Shown one piece after another: positions 24,626 through 32,773 of a DNA stretch of 64,000 nucleotides. Origin of the DNA: Clostridium vitabionis. GTDB lineage: Bacteria; Bacillota; Clostridia; Lachnospirales; Lachnospiraceae. Location: positions 62,001-126,000 of the forward strand of contig NZ_JADKQA010000005.1 of assembly GCF_015351765.1 (NCBI RefSeq), in the 5' to 3' direction. Each line of letters begins with the position of its first letter. Within the stretch, counting starts at the first letter, position 1. Position numbers and translations under genes: made by a program. Below the pieces are notes generated by a model. The model was given only the letters and a program-made list of their open reading frames with translations. It searched no databases and was not told the DNA's origin.

Positions 24626-27600
24626 TCAGCTGCCCTCTGTCTCGATTTTTTCATGCCATTCCTGCAGCGGCAGAATCCCGCTGTCCCCGGAGCGGAGCAT
24701 CTGGTGGATTCCCTCCGCAGCGGCACGCGCCGCCGTCACCGTGGTGATGTACGGGACACCCGCGCGGATGGCGCCCTTTCTCAGGTAACTGTCGTCGTGG
24801 TGGCCGGTCTCCCCCTCCGGGGTATTGACAATCAGGTCAATCCTGCCGTTGATGATCAGGTCCAGGATGTTCGGCCGTCCGCCCTCGTAGATCTTCAGCA
24901 CTTTCTCTGCCGAGACGCCTGCGCTTGTGATTACCTGGTATGTGCGCCCCGTGGCCAGGATGCGGAAACCGTCCTCGGCGAACATTCTCGCCAGAACCGC
25001 GGCCTCCGGCTTGTCCTGCTCATTTAACGAGATCAGCACCGTCCCTGAGAGCGGCAGGGTGGATCCCGCGGCCTCCTCGGCCTTGTAGAATGCCTCACCG
25101 GAGGCAGCGGCAATGCCCATCACCTCGCCGGTGGAACGCATCTCCGACCCGAGCAGCGGATCTACCTCCGGGAACATGGCGAAGGGGAAGACCGCCTCCT
25201 TCACGCCATAGTACGGAATAAACCGCGGAAGAAGCTTCGATACCGGCGACGGACGGAAGGTCATCGCTGAGGTGATGACATCCACAGCCACCGCCGCCAG
25301 GTCGATCCCGCAGACCTTTGAGGTCAGCGGAACCGTGCGGGATGCGCCCGGGTTCACCTCAAGGACATACACCCTGCCGTCCTCGATGGCGAACCGCACA
25401 TTGAGGAGGCCGATGATCCCCATCGCCCCGGCAATCTTCTTCGTATATTCCCGGATTGTCCGGAGATTCCCCTCCGGAATATGCTTGGACGGAATCAGGC
25501 AGGCAGAATCGCCGGCATGGATCCCGGCAAGCTCGATGTGTTCATTTACCGCAGGAATATACACATTTTCGCCGTCGCTGACCGCGTCCGCCTCGCATTC
25601 CATCGCGCTGTCCATCAGCTTATCCGGAACCGGGATGCCGAGCTTCTCCATCAGGCCCCGGAAACCCGCCGGATCCGCTGCCTGGTCATTTTCCTCAGGC
25701 CTTGTGCCGAGGACGGGAACGCCCTCCTTCTCCAGCTCCTCTGCGAGCCGGACGGCGGTGGTGCCGCCGAACTGCGCAATCACCCCGGCCGGCTTCTCTT
25801 TCCGGCAGATGCCCAGCACATCCTCAAGGGTCAGCGGTTCAAAATACAGCCGGTCCGCCGTGTCAAAGTCCGTGGACACGGTTTCCGGATTGCAGTTCAC
25901 CAGGATGGTCAAAAATCCCAGCTTCTTCAGCGCCTTTGCCGCATGGACCGAGGCGTAATCATATTCGCTTCCCTCACCGATCCGGTTCGGCCCGCCGCCG
26001 AGGATCAGGATCTTCTGCCTGCTGTCCGCAGCGACAGCCACCTCATCCGTGCCAATATAGCTGGAATAATAATAAGTGCCGTCCTCTGTCCCGCTCACCC
26101 GTACCTGCGCGTACTTTTCCACGAGATCCAGCTCCTCGCGGCGCTTCCGGATCTCGCCCTCGGGAACGTTCAGGATCTCCGCCAGATATTGATCCGAGAA
26201 TCCGTCCTTCTTCGCCTGGATCAGGTCGGCGTCGGCGTAGACCGAGTTTGCCGGAACTGTCCCGTAATAGCGGGAAACCAGCGTCTCCTCCTCCAGGGCA
26301 AGCTCCCGGATCTCCGCAAGGAAATATTCGTTCACGCGGGTGACCGCCTGAACCTCCTCCACGGAAGCACCCTTCCGGAATGCCTCATAGATCTGGAAAT
26401 ACCGCTCGGAAGAAGGCTGTACCAGGAGACGCAGGAGTTCCTCCTTCGTCTTCGCGGCAAAATTCTTCGCGTGGCCAAGGCCGCTGCGGCCATTATCCAG
26501 CGAGCGGACCGCCTTCTGGAAAGCTTCCCGGAAATTTCTCCCGAGCGCCATCACCTCGCCGACCGCGCGCATCTGCGTCCCGAGCTTGTCCTCGACATCC
26601 TGATACGTCTCAAATGCCCAGCGGGCAAATTTGACGGCAACGTGATCATGTTCCGGCACATACTTGTCCAGCGTGCCGCACTTCCCGCAGGGAATCTCGG
26701 AAAGCAGCACCCCGCAGGCAAGCTGGGCGGAAATATACGTGATCGGGAAGCCGGTCGCCTTGGACGCCAGCGCGGACGAGCGGGAAGCCCTCGGATTGAT
26801 CTCGATGACGATCACCCGGCCGGTCTCCGGATCCCGCGCGAACTGGACATTTGTCCCGCCCACAACGCCGATCTTCCGGACAATCCGGAACGCCTGCCTC
26901 TCCAGCTCCGCCTGGACTTCAGCAGGCACGGTGAGCATCGGCGCGGTACAGAACGAATCCCCGGTATGGATCCCGCAGGGGTCGACATTTTCAATAAAGC
27001 AGGCCGTGACCATATTGTCGGCGGAATCGCGCAGCACCTCGAGCTCCAGCTCCTCCCAGCCGAGCACCGATTCCTCCACGAGAATCTGGTGGATCAGGGA
27101 CGCCCCGATCCCCCGGTCGGCGACCGTCCGGAGCTCGTCGCGGTTATAGACAAGCCCGCCGCCGGTGCCGCCCATCGTGTACGCGGGCCGGACAACCACC
27201 GGGTATCCCAGGGAATCGGCAATTTTCAGCGCCTCATCGACGGAATAGGCGACCTCGCTCTTCGCCATTCCGATGCCCAGCTCCTCCATCGTCTTTTTGA
27301 ACGCGATCCGGTTTTCCCCGCGCTCGATTGCCTCGGCATCCGCGCCGATAACCTGGATGCCGTATTTTTCCAGGATGCCGTTCTTCGCGAGCTCCGCGCA
27401 GAGGTTAAGCCCCGTCTGGCCGCCCAGGTTCGGCAGGAGCGCGTCCGGGCGCTCCTTCTCGATCACCTGCTCCAGACGCTTCGCGTCGAGCGGTTCAAGA
27501 TAAGTGCGGTCAGCCATCTCCGGATCCGTCATCACCGTCGCCGGATTAGAATTGATCAGAATAATTTCATAGCCGAGACTTTTCAGCGCGCGGCACGCCT

Positions 27601-27694
27601 GCGTCCCGGAATAATCGAACTCACACGCCTGGCCGATGACAATCGGGCCGGAACCGATGATAAGAATCTTGTGGATGTCTGTTCTCTTGGGCAT
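24626..27694 (-). CDS. carB: Carbamoyl-phosphate synthase large subunit with internal deletion in the second ATP-grasp domain
   Basis: Makes carbamoyl phosphate for pyrimidines and arginine. The N-terminal carboxyphosphate half looks complete (RPAYTMGGTGGG, EINPRASRSSALASKAT). In the second half the sequence jumps from GLMEKLGIPVP (ends at residue 690) to DKLMDSAMECEADAVSDGE (from 691). In normal CarB about 60 residues lie between, including the RPSYVLGGRAM ATP-binding loop. Total length is 1022 rather than about 1060-1075. The frame is kept. The second phosphorylation (carbamate to carbamoyl phosphate) should be lost. carA is not adjacent. GGAGG precedes the start. Confidence 0.93.
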   Translation of the reverse strand: MPKRTDIHKILIIGSGPIVIGQACEFDYSGTQACRALKSLGYEIILINSNPATVMTDPEMADRTYLEPLDAKRLEQVIEKERPDALLPNLGGQTGLNLCAELAKNGILEKYGIQVIGADAEAIERGENRIAFKKTMEELGIGMAKSEVAYSVDEALKIADSLGYPVVVRPAYTMGGTGGGLVYNRDELRTVADRGIGASLIHQILVEESVLGWEELELEVLRDSADNMVTACFIENVDPCGIHTGDSFCTAPMLTVPAEVQAELERQAFRIVRKIGVVGGTNVQFARDPETGRVIVIEINPRASRSSALASKATGFPITYISAQLACGVLLSEIPCGKCGTLDKYVPEHDHVAVKFARWAFETYQDVEDKLGTQMRAVGEVMALGRNFREAFQKAVRSLDNGRSGLGHAKNFAAKTKEELLRLLVQPSSERYFQIYEAFRKGASVEEVQAVTRVNEYFLAEIRELALEEETLVSRYYGTVPANSVYADADLIQAKKDGFSDQYLAEILNVPEGEIRKRREELDLVEKYAQVRVSGTEDGTYYYSSYIGTDEVAVAADSRQKILILGGGPNRIGEGSEYDYASVHAAKALKKLGFLTILVNCNPETVSTDFDTADRLYFEPLTLEDVLGICRKEKPAGVIAQFGGTTAVRLAEELEKEGVPVLGTRPEENDQAADPAGFRGLMEKLGIPVPDKLMDSAMECEADAVSDGENVYIPAVNEHIELAGIHAGDSACLIPSKHIPEGNLRTIREYTKKIAGAMGIIGLLNVRFAIEDGRVYVLEVNPGASRTVPLTSKVCGIDLAAVAVDVITSAMTFRPSPVSKLLPRFIPYYGVKEAVFPFAMFPEVDPLLGSEMRSTGEVMGIAAASGEAFYKAEEAAGSTLPLSGTVLISLNEQDKPEAAVLARMFAEDGFRILATGRTYQVITSAGVSAEKVLKIYEGGRPNILDLIINGRIDLIVNTPEGETGHHDDSYLRKGAIRAGVPYITTVTAARAAAEGIHQMLRSGDSGILPLQEWHEKIETEGS

Positions 27695-27849
27695 AATAAC
27701 CTCCTGATTCTCTGGCAGTACAACAGCTGCCGGTCTTTCGTAATTTTACCATAAATCAGGCGGTTACTCCATAATATCTGAAACTCTTCTGCCCAAGCCG
27801 GGAAAATTCGTTACGGTTCTTGGCCGAAATTTTTAATTCGTTGCAACAT

Positions 27850-27878
27850 TTGTCAATTTTTCAAGCAGGGACTATAAT
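27850..27878 (+). promoter_or_regulatory. Promoter of the alpha/beta hydrolase gene
   Basis: TTGTCA (27850-27855) and TATAAT (27873-27878) are 17 bp apart, 55 bp ahead of the start codon. Confidence 0.75.
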
Positions 27879-27933
27879 CAGGGAAGGAGAAGTCTTTTTG
27901 TATAGACAAATACAAATGATGGAGGTGTTTTCC

Positions 27934-28860
27934 ATGCTCTATGAAGACGAATTTTTAAGCTACAATGGCAGAGACCGGGTGCAGTACTGGATCTTCGTCC
28001 CCGCGGCCAAGCCGAAGGGGGTAATCCAGCTCATCCACGGCTTCGGCGAACACGCGCGGCGCTACCTGCACATGATTGCCCGCTACGTCGAGGCGGATTA
28101 CATCGTCGCCTGTGACGACCACGTCGGCCACGGCAAGACAGCGATCGTGAACAATGCCACCTGGGGCGACTGGGGGGACAAGGGGTTTGAGACGATGGTT
28201 GAGGACGAACACCGCCTGAAAAAATGTGTCCAGGAGAAGTTCCCGCATCTGCCGTATTTCCTGTTCGGTCACAGCATGGGCTCGGTGATCGCGCGGGAGT
28301 TCATGGCCCGCTGGGGAAATGAGCTCGCAGCGGCAACCATCTGCGGCACCTGCGGCAGTTTCCCGACCAAAAAAGTGGAAGCCATGCTGAGAGACCTGGT
28401 AGAGAGCGGCCAGGCCACCGGCTCCGACCCGAAAGCCGCCGGCGAGGCCATGGGCTGGATGGGCGAGCGCTGCGGCGAAATCAAGCTCGGCAACGAGTGG
28501 ATCTGCCACGACCCCTATGTCCAGGCCGACCACGCGAACGATCCCTTCGACGCCTTCACAAAGCCGACCCAGAACCGGTCGCTCCTCTACTTTATGGAAA
28601 TGATCGATGATGTCACCGGCCCGGCGTGGGCGGAAAAAGTCCCCAAAGCACTCCCGATCTACAGCATCGCCGGCGACCAGGATCCCTTCGGCGGCTACGC
28701 GTCCGGTGTCTATGAGGTCAGCAACTGGCTGTACGATACCGGCCACCAGATTGAGACAAAGGTCTATCCGGGCTACCGCCATGAGATCCACAACTACAAG
28801 GCCATCAAGAATGAGGTCGTGGACGGCATACTGAGCTTCTTCGACCGGTACGCGAAGTAA
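27934..28860 (+). CDS. Alpha/beta hydrolase, monoacylglycerol lipase/lysophospholipase type
   Basis: A 308-residue cytoplasmic serine hydrolase. Visible: oxyanion region QLIHGFGEHARRY, nucleophile elbow FGHSMGS, acid in SIAGDQDPFGG and catalytic His in GYRHEIHN. It fits lipases that cut monoacylglycerols or lysolipids. The start at 27934 is set by GGAGGTG; upstream in-frame ATGs are less likely. Monocistronic, with its own promoter and a strong terminator. Confidence 0.87.
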   Translation: MLYEDEFLSYNGRDRVQYWIFVPAAKPKGVIQLIHGFGEHARRYLHMIARYVEADYIVACDDHVGHGKTAIVNNATWGDWGDKGFETMVEDEHRLKKCVQEKFPHLPYFLFGHSMGSVIAREFMARWGNELAAATICGTCGSFPTKKVEAMLRDLVESGQATGSDPKAAGEAMGWMGERCGEIKLGNEWICHDPYVQADHANDPFDAFTKPTQNRSLLYFMEMIDDVTGPAWAEKVPKALPIYSIAGDQDPFGGYASGVYEVSNWLYDTGHQIETKVYPGYRHEIHNYKAIKNEVVDGILSFFDRYAK

Positions 28861-28899
28861 AGGTTCCTGTTCATCGCGAAGCAAAGCCTCGGACAGGAA

Positions 28900-28923
28900 G
28901 GAGCCGCCCCTGCGGGCGGCTCC
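28900..28923. terminator. Bidirectional terminator
   Basis: GGAGCCGCCC and GGGCGGCTCC pair around CTGC/TGCG. It lies between the convergent hydrolase and PQ-loop genes. Confidence 0.8.
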
Positions 28924-28935
28924 TTCTCCTGATCC

Positions 28936-29322
28936 TTATTCTTCCACTTCCTCCGGAACAGGTGCCGGCTCCTCAGCCGGAACTGCCATCTGCTCCTGCT
29001 GGGACTTCTTCACCTCTTTGCGGATTTTATGCATTTCCAGGCTGTCGTAGGCCCGGTTCCTGAGCGTGAGCACCAGGTCAATGATCACCATCACCATGTC
29101 CAGGAGATAAAACCAGGTTGGATAGGGAATCGCCCCGGTTTTCTTAAAGGTAACATATTTCCCGTAAATCCCGACCAGATAGCCGAAAATCACCACACAC
29201 TCAAACATCAGGCTCTTGCCCTTCGCGGTCTTGGACTTCCAGGACTTCACGATATTGAACGGCCAGGAGAACCCGAACGCCAGCATCATCCCGATCTCAC
29301 AGATCTGCGCAACATCAATCAT
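28936..29322 (-). CDS. Small three-helix membrane protein, PQ-loop/SemiSWEET-like
   Basis: A 128-residue protein with three hydrophobic segments and FSWPFNIVKSWKSKTAKGKS after the first, the pattern of a PQ-loop half transporter that works as a dimer. A charged, Glu/Pro-rich tail (about 100-128) faces the cytoplasm. The substrate is unknown; small sugars are known for SemiSWEETs. It follows the DUF1275 gene by 13 bp. Confidence 0.65.
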   Translation of the reverse strand: MIDVAQICEIGMMLAFGFSWPFNIVKSWKSKTAKGKSLMFECVVIFGYLVGIYGKYVTFKKTGAIPYPTWFYLLDMVMVIIDLVLTLRNRAYDSLEMHKIRKEVKKSQQEQMAVPAEEPAPVPEEVEE

Positions 29323-29335
29323 CTGTCTTCCTCCC

Positions 29336-30001
29336 TCACTCTCTGTCGATAAACATTAAAAGAAAACTTACCGCGAGGAGTGCGCTGGAAATCCAGATCA
29401 TGCGGATCCCCCGCACAGCCAGGCATGAACCGGCCCCCGCGCCGAGCGCGAAGAGCAGAATCACCAGAAAATAATGGCCGGCCTTCCGGAGAAGGTCACG
29501 GTCACCGGTCCTGAGATATGCGCTGAACGACTCCACGCCGCTGCGCATATTGCCGATACACATCGTACTCGCGTACGCATAGCCGTTGACCCGGCGGAAG
29601 GTCTGCACCTGCATGGCGCAGGAGAACGACACGAGGGCATTGGCCAGGGAATCCAGGGAATGCGGGAGAAAACCCACCAAAAAAAGCATGCCCATCTCCA
29701 TGAGGACAATGAGCTGGCGCCAGTGCAGCCGGCGCGCGCCCCGGAGCTTCGCGCGGATCTGCTCCGCGGCGAGGACGCCCAGGGCAAATGCCGTGAGCGG
29801 GATCAGATAGCGGACCGCCCCGGACCGGTCTCCGGAAAACAGGCGGGCGCTCATGAGGACGATATTGCCCGTCTGGGCATTGGCGAATACCTGGCCGCGG
29901 ACAAAGTAGGAATAGGCATCCTGAAAACCGCCGGATACCGTGAGAAATGCCATCACGGACAAGGCATCCGACATCTGTACATTCTTTTTCTTCTCAGACA
30001 T
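29336..30001 (-). CDS. YoaK/DUF1275 family membrane protein
   Basis: A 221-residue protein with six hydrophobic segments. Family features are GGFQDAYSYFVRGQVFANAQTGNIVLMS near the N-terminus and CMQVQTFRRVNGYAYASTMCIGNMRSG in the middle. Its function is unknown. It is the first gene of a two-gene unit with the PQ-loop protein. Confidence 0.85.
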   Translation of the reverse strand: MSEKKKNVQMSDALSVMAFLTVSGGFQDAYSYFVRGQVFANAQTGNIVLMSARLFSGDRSGAVRYLIPLTAFALGVLAAEQIRAKLRGARRLHWRQLIVLMEMGMLFLVGFLPHSLDSLANALVSFSCAMQVQTFRRVNGYAYASTMCIGNMRSGVESFSAYLRTGDRDLLRKAGHYFLVILLFALGAGAGSCLAVRGIRMIWISSALLAVSFLLMFIDRE

Positions 30002-30146
30002 AAGGACTTCTTTTGCTGCCGCGGCGGAAATGCCGCGGAATGATCAACTTGGCAACTGTCCGGATCCTCACATGCCGGAATGCACGCAGAATCGCCCGTG
30101 ATCGGCCTTTTGCGGACATGCCCGGCTTATGCAGGACAGGGGAAAA

Positions 30147-30527
30147 TCAGTGCTGCACGGCCTGATGAAGCAGCATGGACAGAAGCGCCGCCGCGGGGAG
30201 AAAACCCTGCCCCAGCGCAATCGCTGCCCTGCCACTGGAAAGCGCGCCGTAGATCGCGCAGGCCGTCATATAGGCGAGGAAAATCGCGCAGACCTTGGTC
30301 CCGTTTCGGGAAATCCAGGCTCCGTACAGCAGAAATACTCCGATAAGCCCATTATAAACTCCCTGATTTCGAAAGAGAAGCCCGAGATTTTTGCGCCGAA
30401 GCTCAGCTGTGCTGATTTTAAAAACCCGGGAAGTCAGCGCCGAGCTGGTCGCAAAGGTTTCCAGAAACATGATCAGCAGGCACTCGATCGCCGCCGCGGT
30501 CGACAGGATCCGGGTAATTTCATTCAT
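30147..30527 (-). CDS. Possible separately translated DUF1304-type membrane protein (126 residues)
   Basis: Inside the fused frame, GGAGGG (30540-30535) stands 7 nt before the ATG at 30527. The product from there has the usual size and four hydrophobic segments of DUF1304 proteins. TAA in another frame directly precedes the ATG (AGTAAGATG), as if a stop had been bypassed by an indel. Confidence 0.5.
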   Translation of the reverse strand: MNEITRILSTAAAIECLLIMFLETFATSSALTSRVFKISTAELRRKNLGLLFRNQGVYNGLIGVFLLYGAWISRNGTKVCAIFLAYMTACAIYGALSSGRAAIALGQGFLPAAALLSMLLHQAVQH

Positions 30528-31142
30528 CTTACTTCCCTCCAGATGAAGATGATACGCCTCCTTAACGAGGATCGCATAATACATATTGCCATAGGCATAG
30601 CGCCAGCCGCCGGAGCTCACGGCCACAGGATTGAGGTAGGCGGCCTTTTTTCCTCCGGATTTTTCCCTGGCGAAAGCCTTGGCCAGGTCAAAGGTATGTT
30701 TTCCGCCATTTTCCGCCACATAATCGATGTAGCCCGGGCCGTAATTGTACGCCTGGAGCACAGTGTCAAAATCCACATGTTTCTCACCGGCACGCTTCAG
30801 GAGGCCGGCAAAATACGCGCACCCCTGGCGGACAGATTCCGCCGAATCCAGGGAATTGGACTTAAGGCCTGCGGATTCACTGCTCTGCATGACGTCCTCC
30901 GCCTCGCCGCCGCTCTCCACCTGGATGATCGCAAGCAGCCAGCCCTCATAGCTGTCGATCTGCTCCTCCACGGCTGCCTGATGAATAGCGCTCCGGTACC
31001 GGAGCACCGATTCCGGAAGCCCGGACCGCTGCCGCACGGCGGCAGAAAAGGCGAAAGCCGCCGCGATCGCGGCGGCAAAAATCAGAAGGACGGCCGCGGC
31101 ATGCCGCCGCGCGTCATCCATAATTCCCGTTGTTCTCTGCAT
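30147..31142 (-). CDS. Lysozyme-like (CwlT-type) cell-wall hydrolase fused in frame to a DUF1304 membrane protein
   Basis: A 331-residue frame with two unrelated parts. Residues about 1-203: an N-terminal membrane anchor, then a lysozyme/transglycosylase-like domain (LLAIIQVESGG with the catalytic-type Glu, SAESVRQGCAYFAGLL, QAYNYGPGYIDYV, GGWRYAYGNMYYA). Residues about 206-331: a four-helix DUF1304-type membrane protein starting MNEITRILSTAAAIE. The junction keeps a ribosome binding site, so the two may be translated apart (next entry). Start chosen at 31142; 31121 is possible. Last gene of the hydrogenase operon. Confidence 0.7.
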   Translation of the reverse strand: MQRTTGIMDDARRHAAAVLLIFAAAIAAAFAFSAAVRQRSGLPESVLRYRSAIHQAAVEEQIDSYEGWLLAIIQVESGGEAEDVMQSSESAGLKSNSLDSAESVRQGCAYFAGLLKRAGEKHVDFDTVLQAYNYGPGYIDYVAENGGKHTFDLAKAFAREKSGGKKAAYLNPVAVSSGGWRYAYGNMYYAILVKEAYHLHLEGSKMNEITRILSTAAAIECLLIMFLETFATSSALTSRVFKISTAELRRKNLGLLFRNQGVYNGLIGVFLLYGAWISRNGTKVCAIFLAYMTACAIYGALSSGRAAIALGQGFLPAAALLSMLLHQAVQH

Positions 31143-31156
31143 GGAAACATCTGCCC

Positions 31157-32161
31157 TCAACTTTCCATGTTCCCGGAGAGCAGGCTCTCCAGGCGTTCCA
31201 GATAGAGCGCCGCCGCCATCATGTCCGCGGCGCCTCCCGGGCTCAGGTTCCGGCGGATGCACTCCTGATTGAACTCCCGGAGGCGGGGAAGCCCGTCCGG
31301 CGCCTCCGCCCCGCCGAGATCCAGGATCTCCGCCGCCCTGCCCTGAAGCCATCGGAGCGCCTCCGGAGACCCCCGGTGGACTACATTCGTGTCGTGAAGG
31401 CAGGTCATCACCGCGAGAAGAATATCAAGATTGGCACAGTTTTCAGACACTTCATCCTTCCTGCAGCGGCGCAGCATCGGCAGCGCCTTCTCCCGGAGAA
31501 CCGGAAAGCCCTCCTTGGCCTCCCCGCGGATCCCCTGTTCGCCGTAGCGGCTGTAGAGAAGTTCCCCGTGCGTCGCCGGCGCGATCATCCCGCCATCCGG
31601 CGCAGCTGCCCGCCTGTCCGGTACCGCCATCCGGGCAAAATCCCGGTTCATCGCCTTCCGGGCGATCTCCCCGGAGAGCCGGAGCAGCTCCTCCGCGGAA
31701 CAGGAGCGCCGCAAGGCCGGCGCGGCAGAACTTCCGCAACCTGCCGGATCTCCGCGCGCCGCGCCCTTCCCCATCCGGAAGCAGAGCCCGGCGGCGGCCG
31801 AGATCAGGCCGATCGAGAAAATCATGCCCTTGTGCGTGTTGACGCCGCCGGTCGCCGCATACATCGCCTTCTCCGCCATCTTTCCGATCTCGCGGACCGC
31901 CGGGAAGATGGCCTCCGGGTCATCGCCCAAAGTGTACGCGGCCTCCGCCATCTCCCGGAAATACGGGCTGACTGCCCCGGTGCTGCGGATAAACGTGGTG
32001 AGATTCATATCCCGGTGCGCGCCGTTATCCTCCTGATCCACCAGCCCCGGCTTCGGCGTCGTCAGGATCTCCGCGAGGAGCGACGCGGCGGCGGCATTTT
32101 CCAGGCGGAGGAAAAAGCGTTCTTCCGCCTCCTCCGGCATCCGGTTCACCCGTCCCGCCAT
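31157..32161 (-). CDS. Triphosphoribosyl-dephospho-CoA synthase family protein (CitG/MdcB-like)
   Basis: A 334-residue protein. Family motifs: TPKPGLVDQEDNGAHRDMNLTTFIRS near residue 34, KAMYAATGGVNTHKGMIFSIG near 98, and an acidic C-terminal end. CitG makes the prosthetic-group precursor of citrate or malonate lyase, but no lyase genes are here, so the true substrate may differ. An Ala/Gly-rich stretch near 130-155 looks inserted. Its start overlaps the LUD gene stop by one base (TGATG). Confidence 0.8.
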   Translation of the reverse strand: MAGRVNRMPEEAEERFFLRLENAAAASLLAEILTTPKPGLVDQEDNGAHRDMNLTTFIRSTGAVSPYFREMAEAAYTLGDDPEAIFPAVREIGKMAEKAMYAATGGVNTHKGMIFSIGLISAAAGLCFRMGKGAARGDPAGCGSSAAPALRRSCSAEELLRLSGEIARKAMNRDFARMAVPDRRAAAPDGGMIAPATHGELLYSRYGEQGIRGEAKEGFPVLREKALPMLRRCRKDEVSENCANLDILLAVMTCLHDTNVVHRGSPEALRWLQGRAAEILDLGGAEAPDGLPRLREFNQECIRRNLSPGGAADMMAAALYLERLESLLSGNMES

Positions 32162-32769
32162 CAGTAGCCGAGGTCCTCATCGATGAGGATCACCTCATAG
32201 CTGCAGCCCTTCGGCGCCATCCAGAGCACCGAGAGCGCCCGGCAGATGCGCTCCGGGCTTGAGCAGTCGTAGCAGCGGTCGCCGCCGTTCGCCGCACAGG
32301 GGGTCTTCACATGGAAGCGGACCGCGATCTTCGGCGCGGCGATATTGCGCGCCCTCCAGTACGCTTTCTCGTAATCCGGGGCGATCTTGTTCCTTCCGGC
32401 CACGAAGATCACCCGGCTGTGCCCGTAGATCGTCGCGGCAACCCGGTTGCCCGTGCCGTCGATATTGATGATCTCCCCGGTCTCCGCCAGACCGTTCACA
32501 CCGGAGATATAGACATCCGCGCCGATTGCCTCGCGGCGGAGGTCGTCCGCCGTCTTTCCTTCCGGCAGCCGCCAGTGCCAGAGCACGCGGTTATGCGCCC
32601 CGAGCCGGTCATAGAGGCCCATGGCCTCCACCGTCTTGCTGCCGCCGAAAGCGACGGAGGTGCCGTCGATCTGCCCGTCCACAAATTCCGCCGCCTCCGC
32701 CGCCGTGGCGAAGGTATGGACTTCATAGCCTTTTTTTCGCAGAGCTTCCGAAACTTTATCAAAATTCAT
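32161..32769 (-). CDS. LUD-domain protein (LutC/YkgG-like)
   Basis: A 202-residue cytoplasmic protein of the LUD family: FGGSKTVEAMGLYDRL near the N-terminus, GADVYISGVNGLAETGEIINIDG and a C-terminal cysteine set (TPCAANGGDRCYDCSSPERIC) that could bind an Fe-S cluster. LUD proteins assist lactate oxidation in other bacteria; here the gene is in a hydrogenase operon. A longer upstream frame is only a shadow of hydA. The start at 32769 is 4 nt past the hydA stop, with AGAAGG inside the end of hydA. Confidence 0.8.
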   Translation of the reverse strand: MNFDKVSEALRKKGYEVHTFATAAEAAEFVDGQIDGTSVAFGGSKTVEAMGLYDRLGAHNRVLWHWRLPEGKTADDLRREAIGADVYISGVNGLAETGEIINIDGTGNRVAATIYGHSRVIFVAGRNKIAPDYEKAYWRARNIAAPKIAVRFHVKTPCAANGGDRCYDCSSPERICRALSVLWMAPKGCSYEVILIDEDLGY

Positions 32770-32773
32770 GTTT

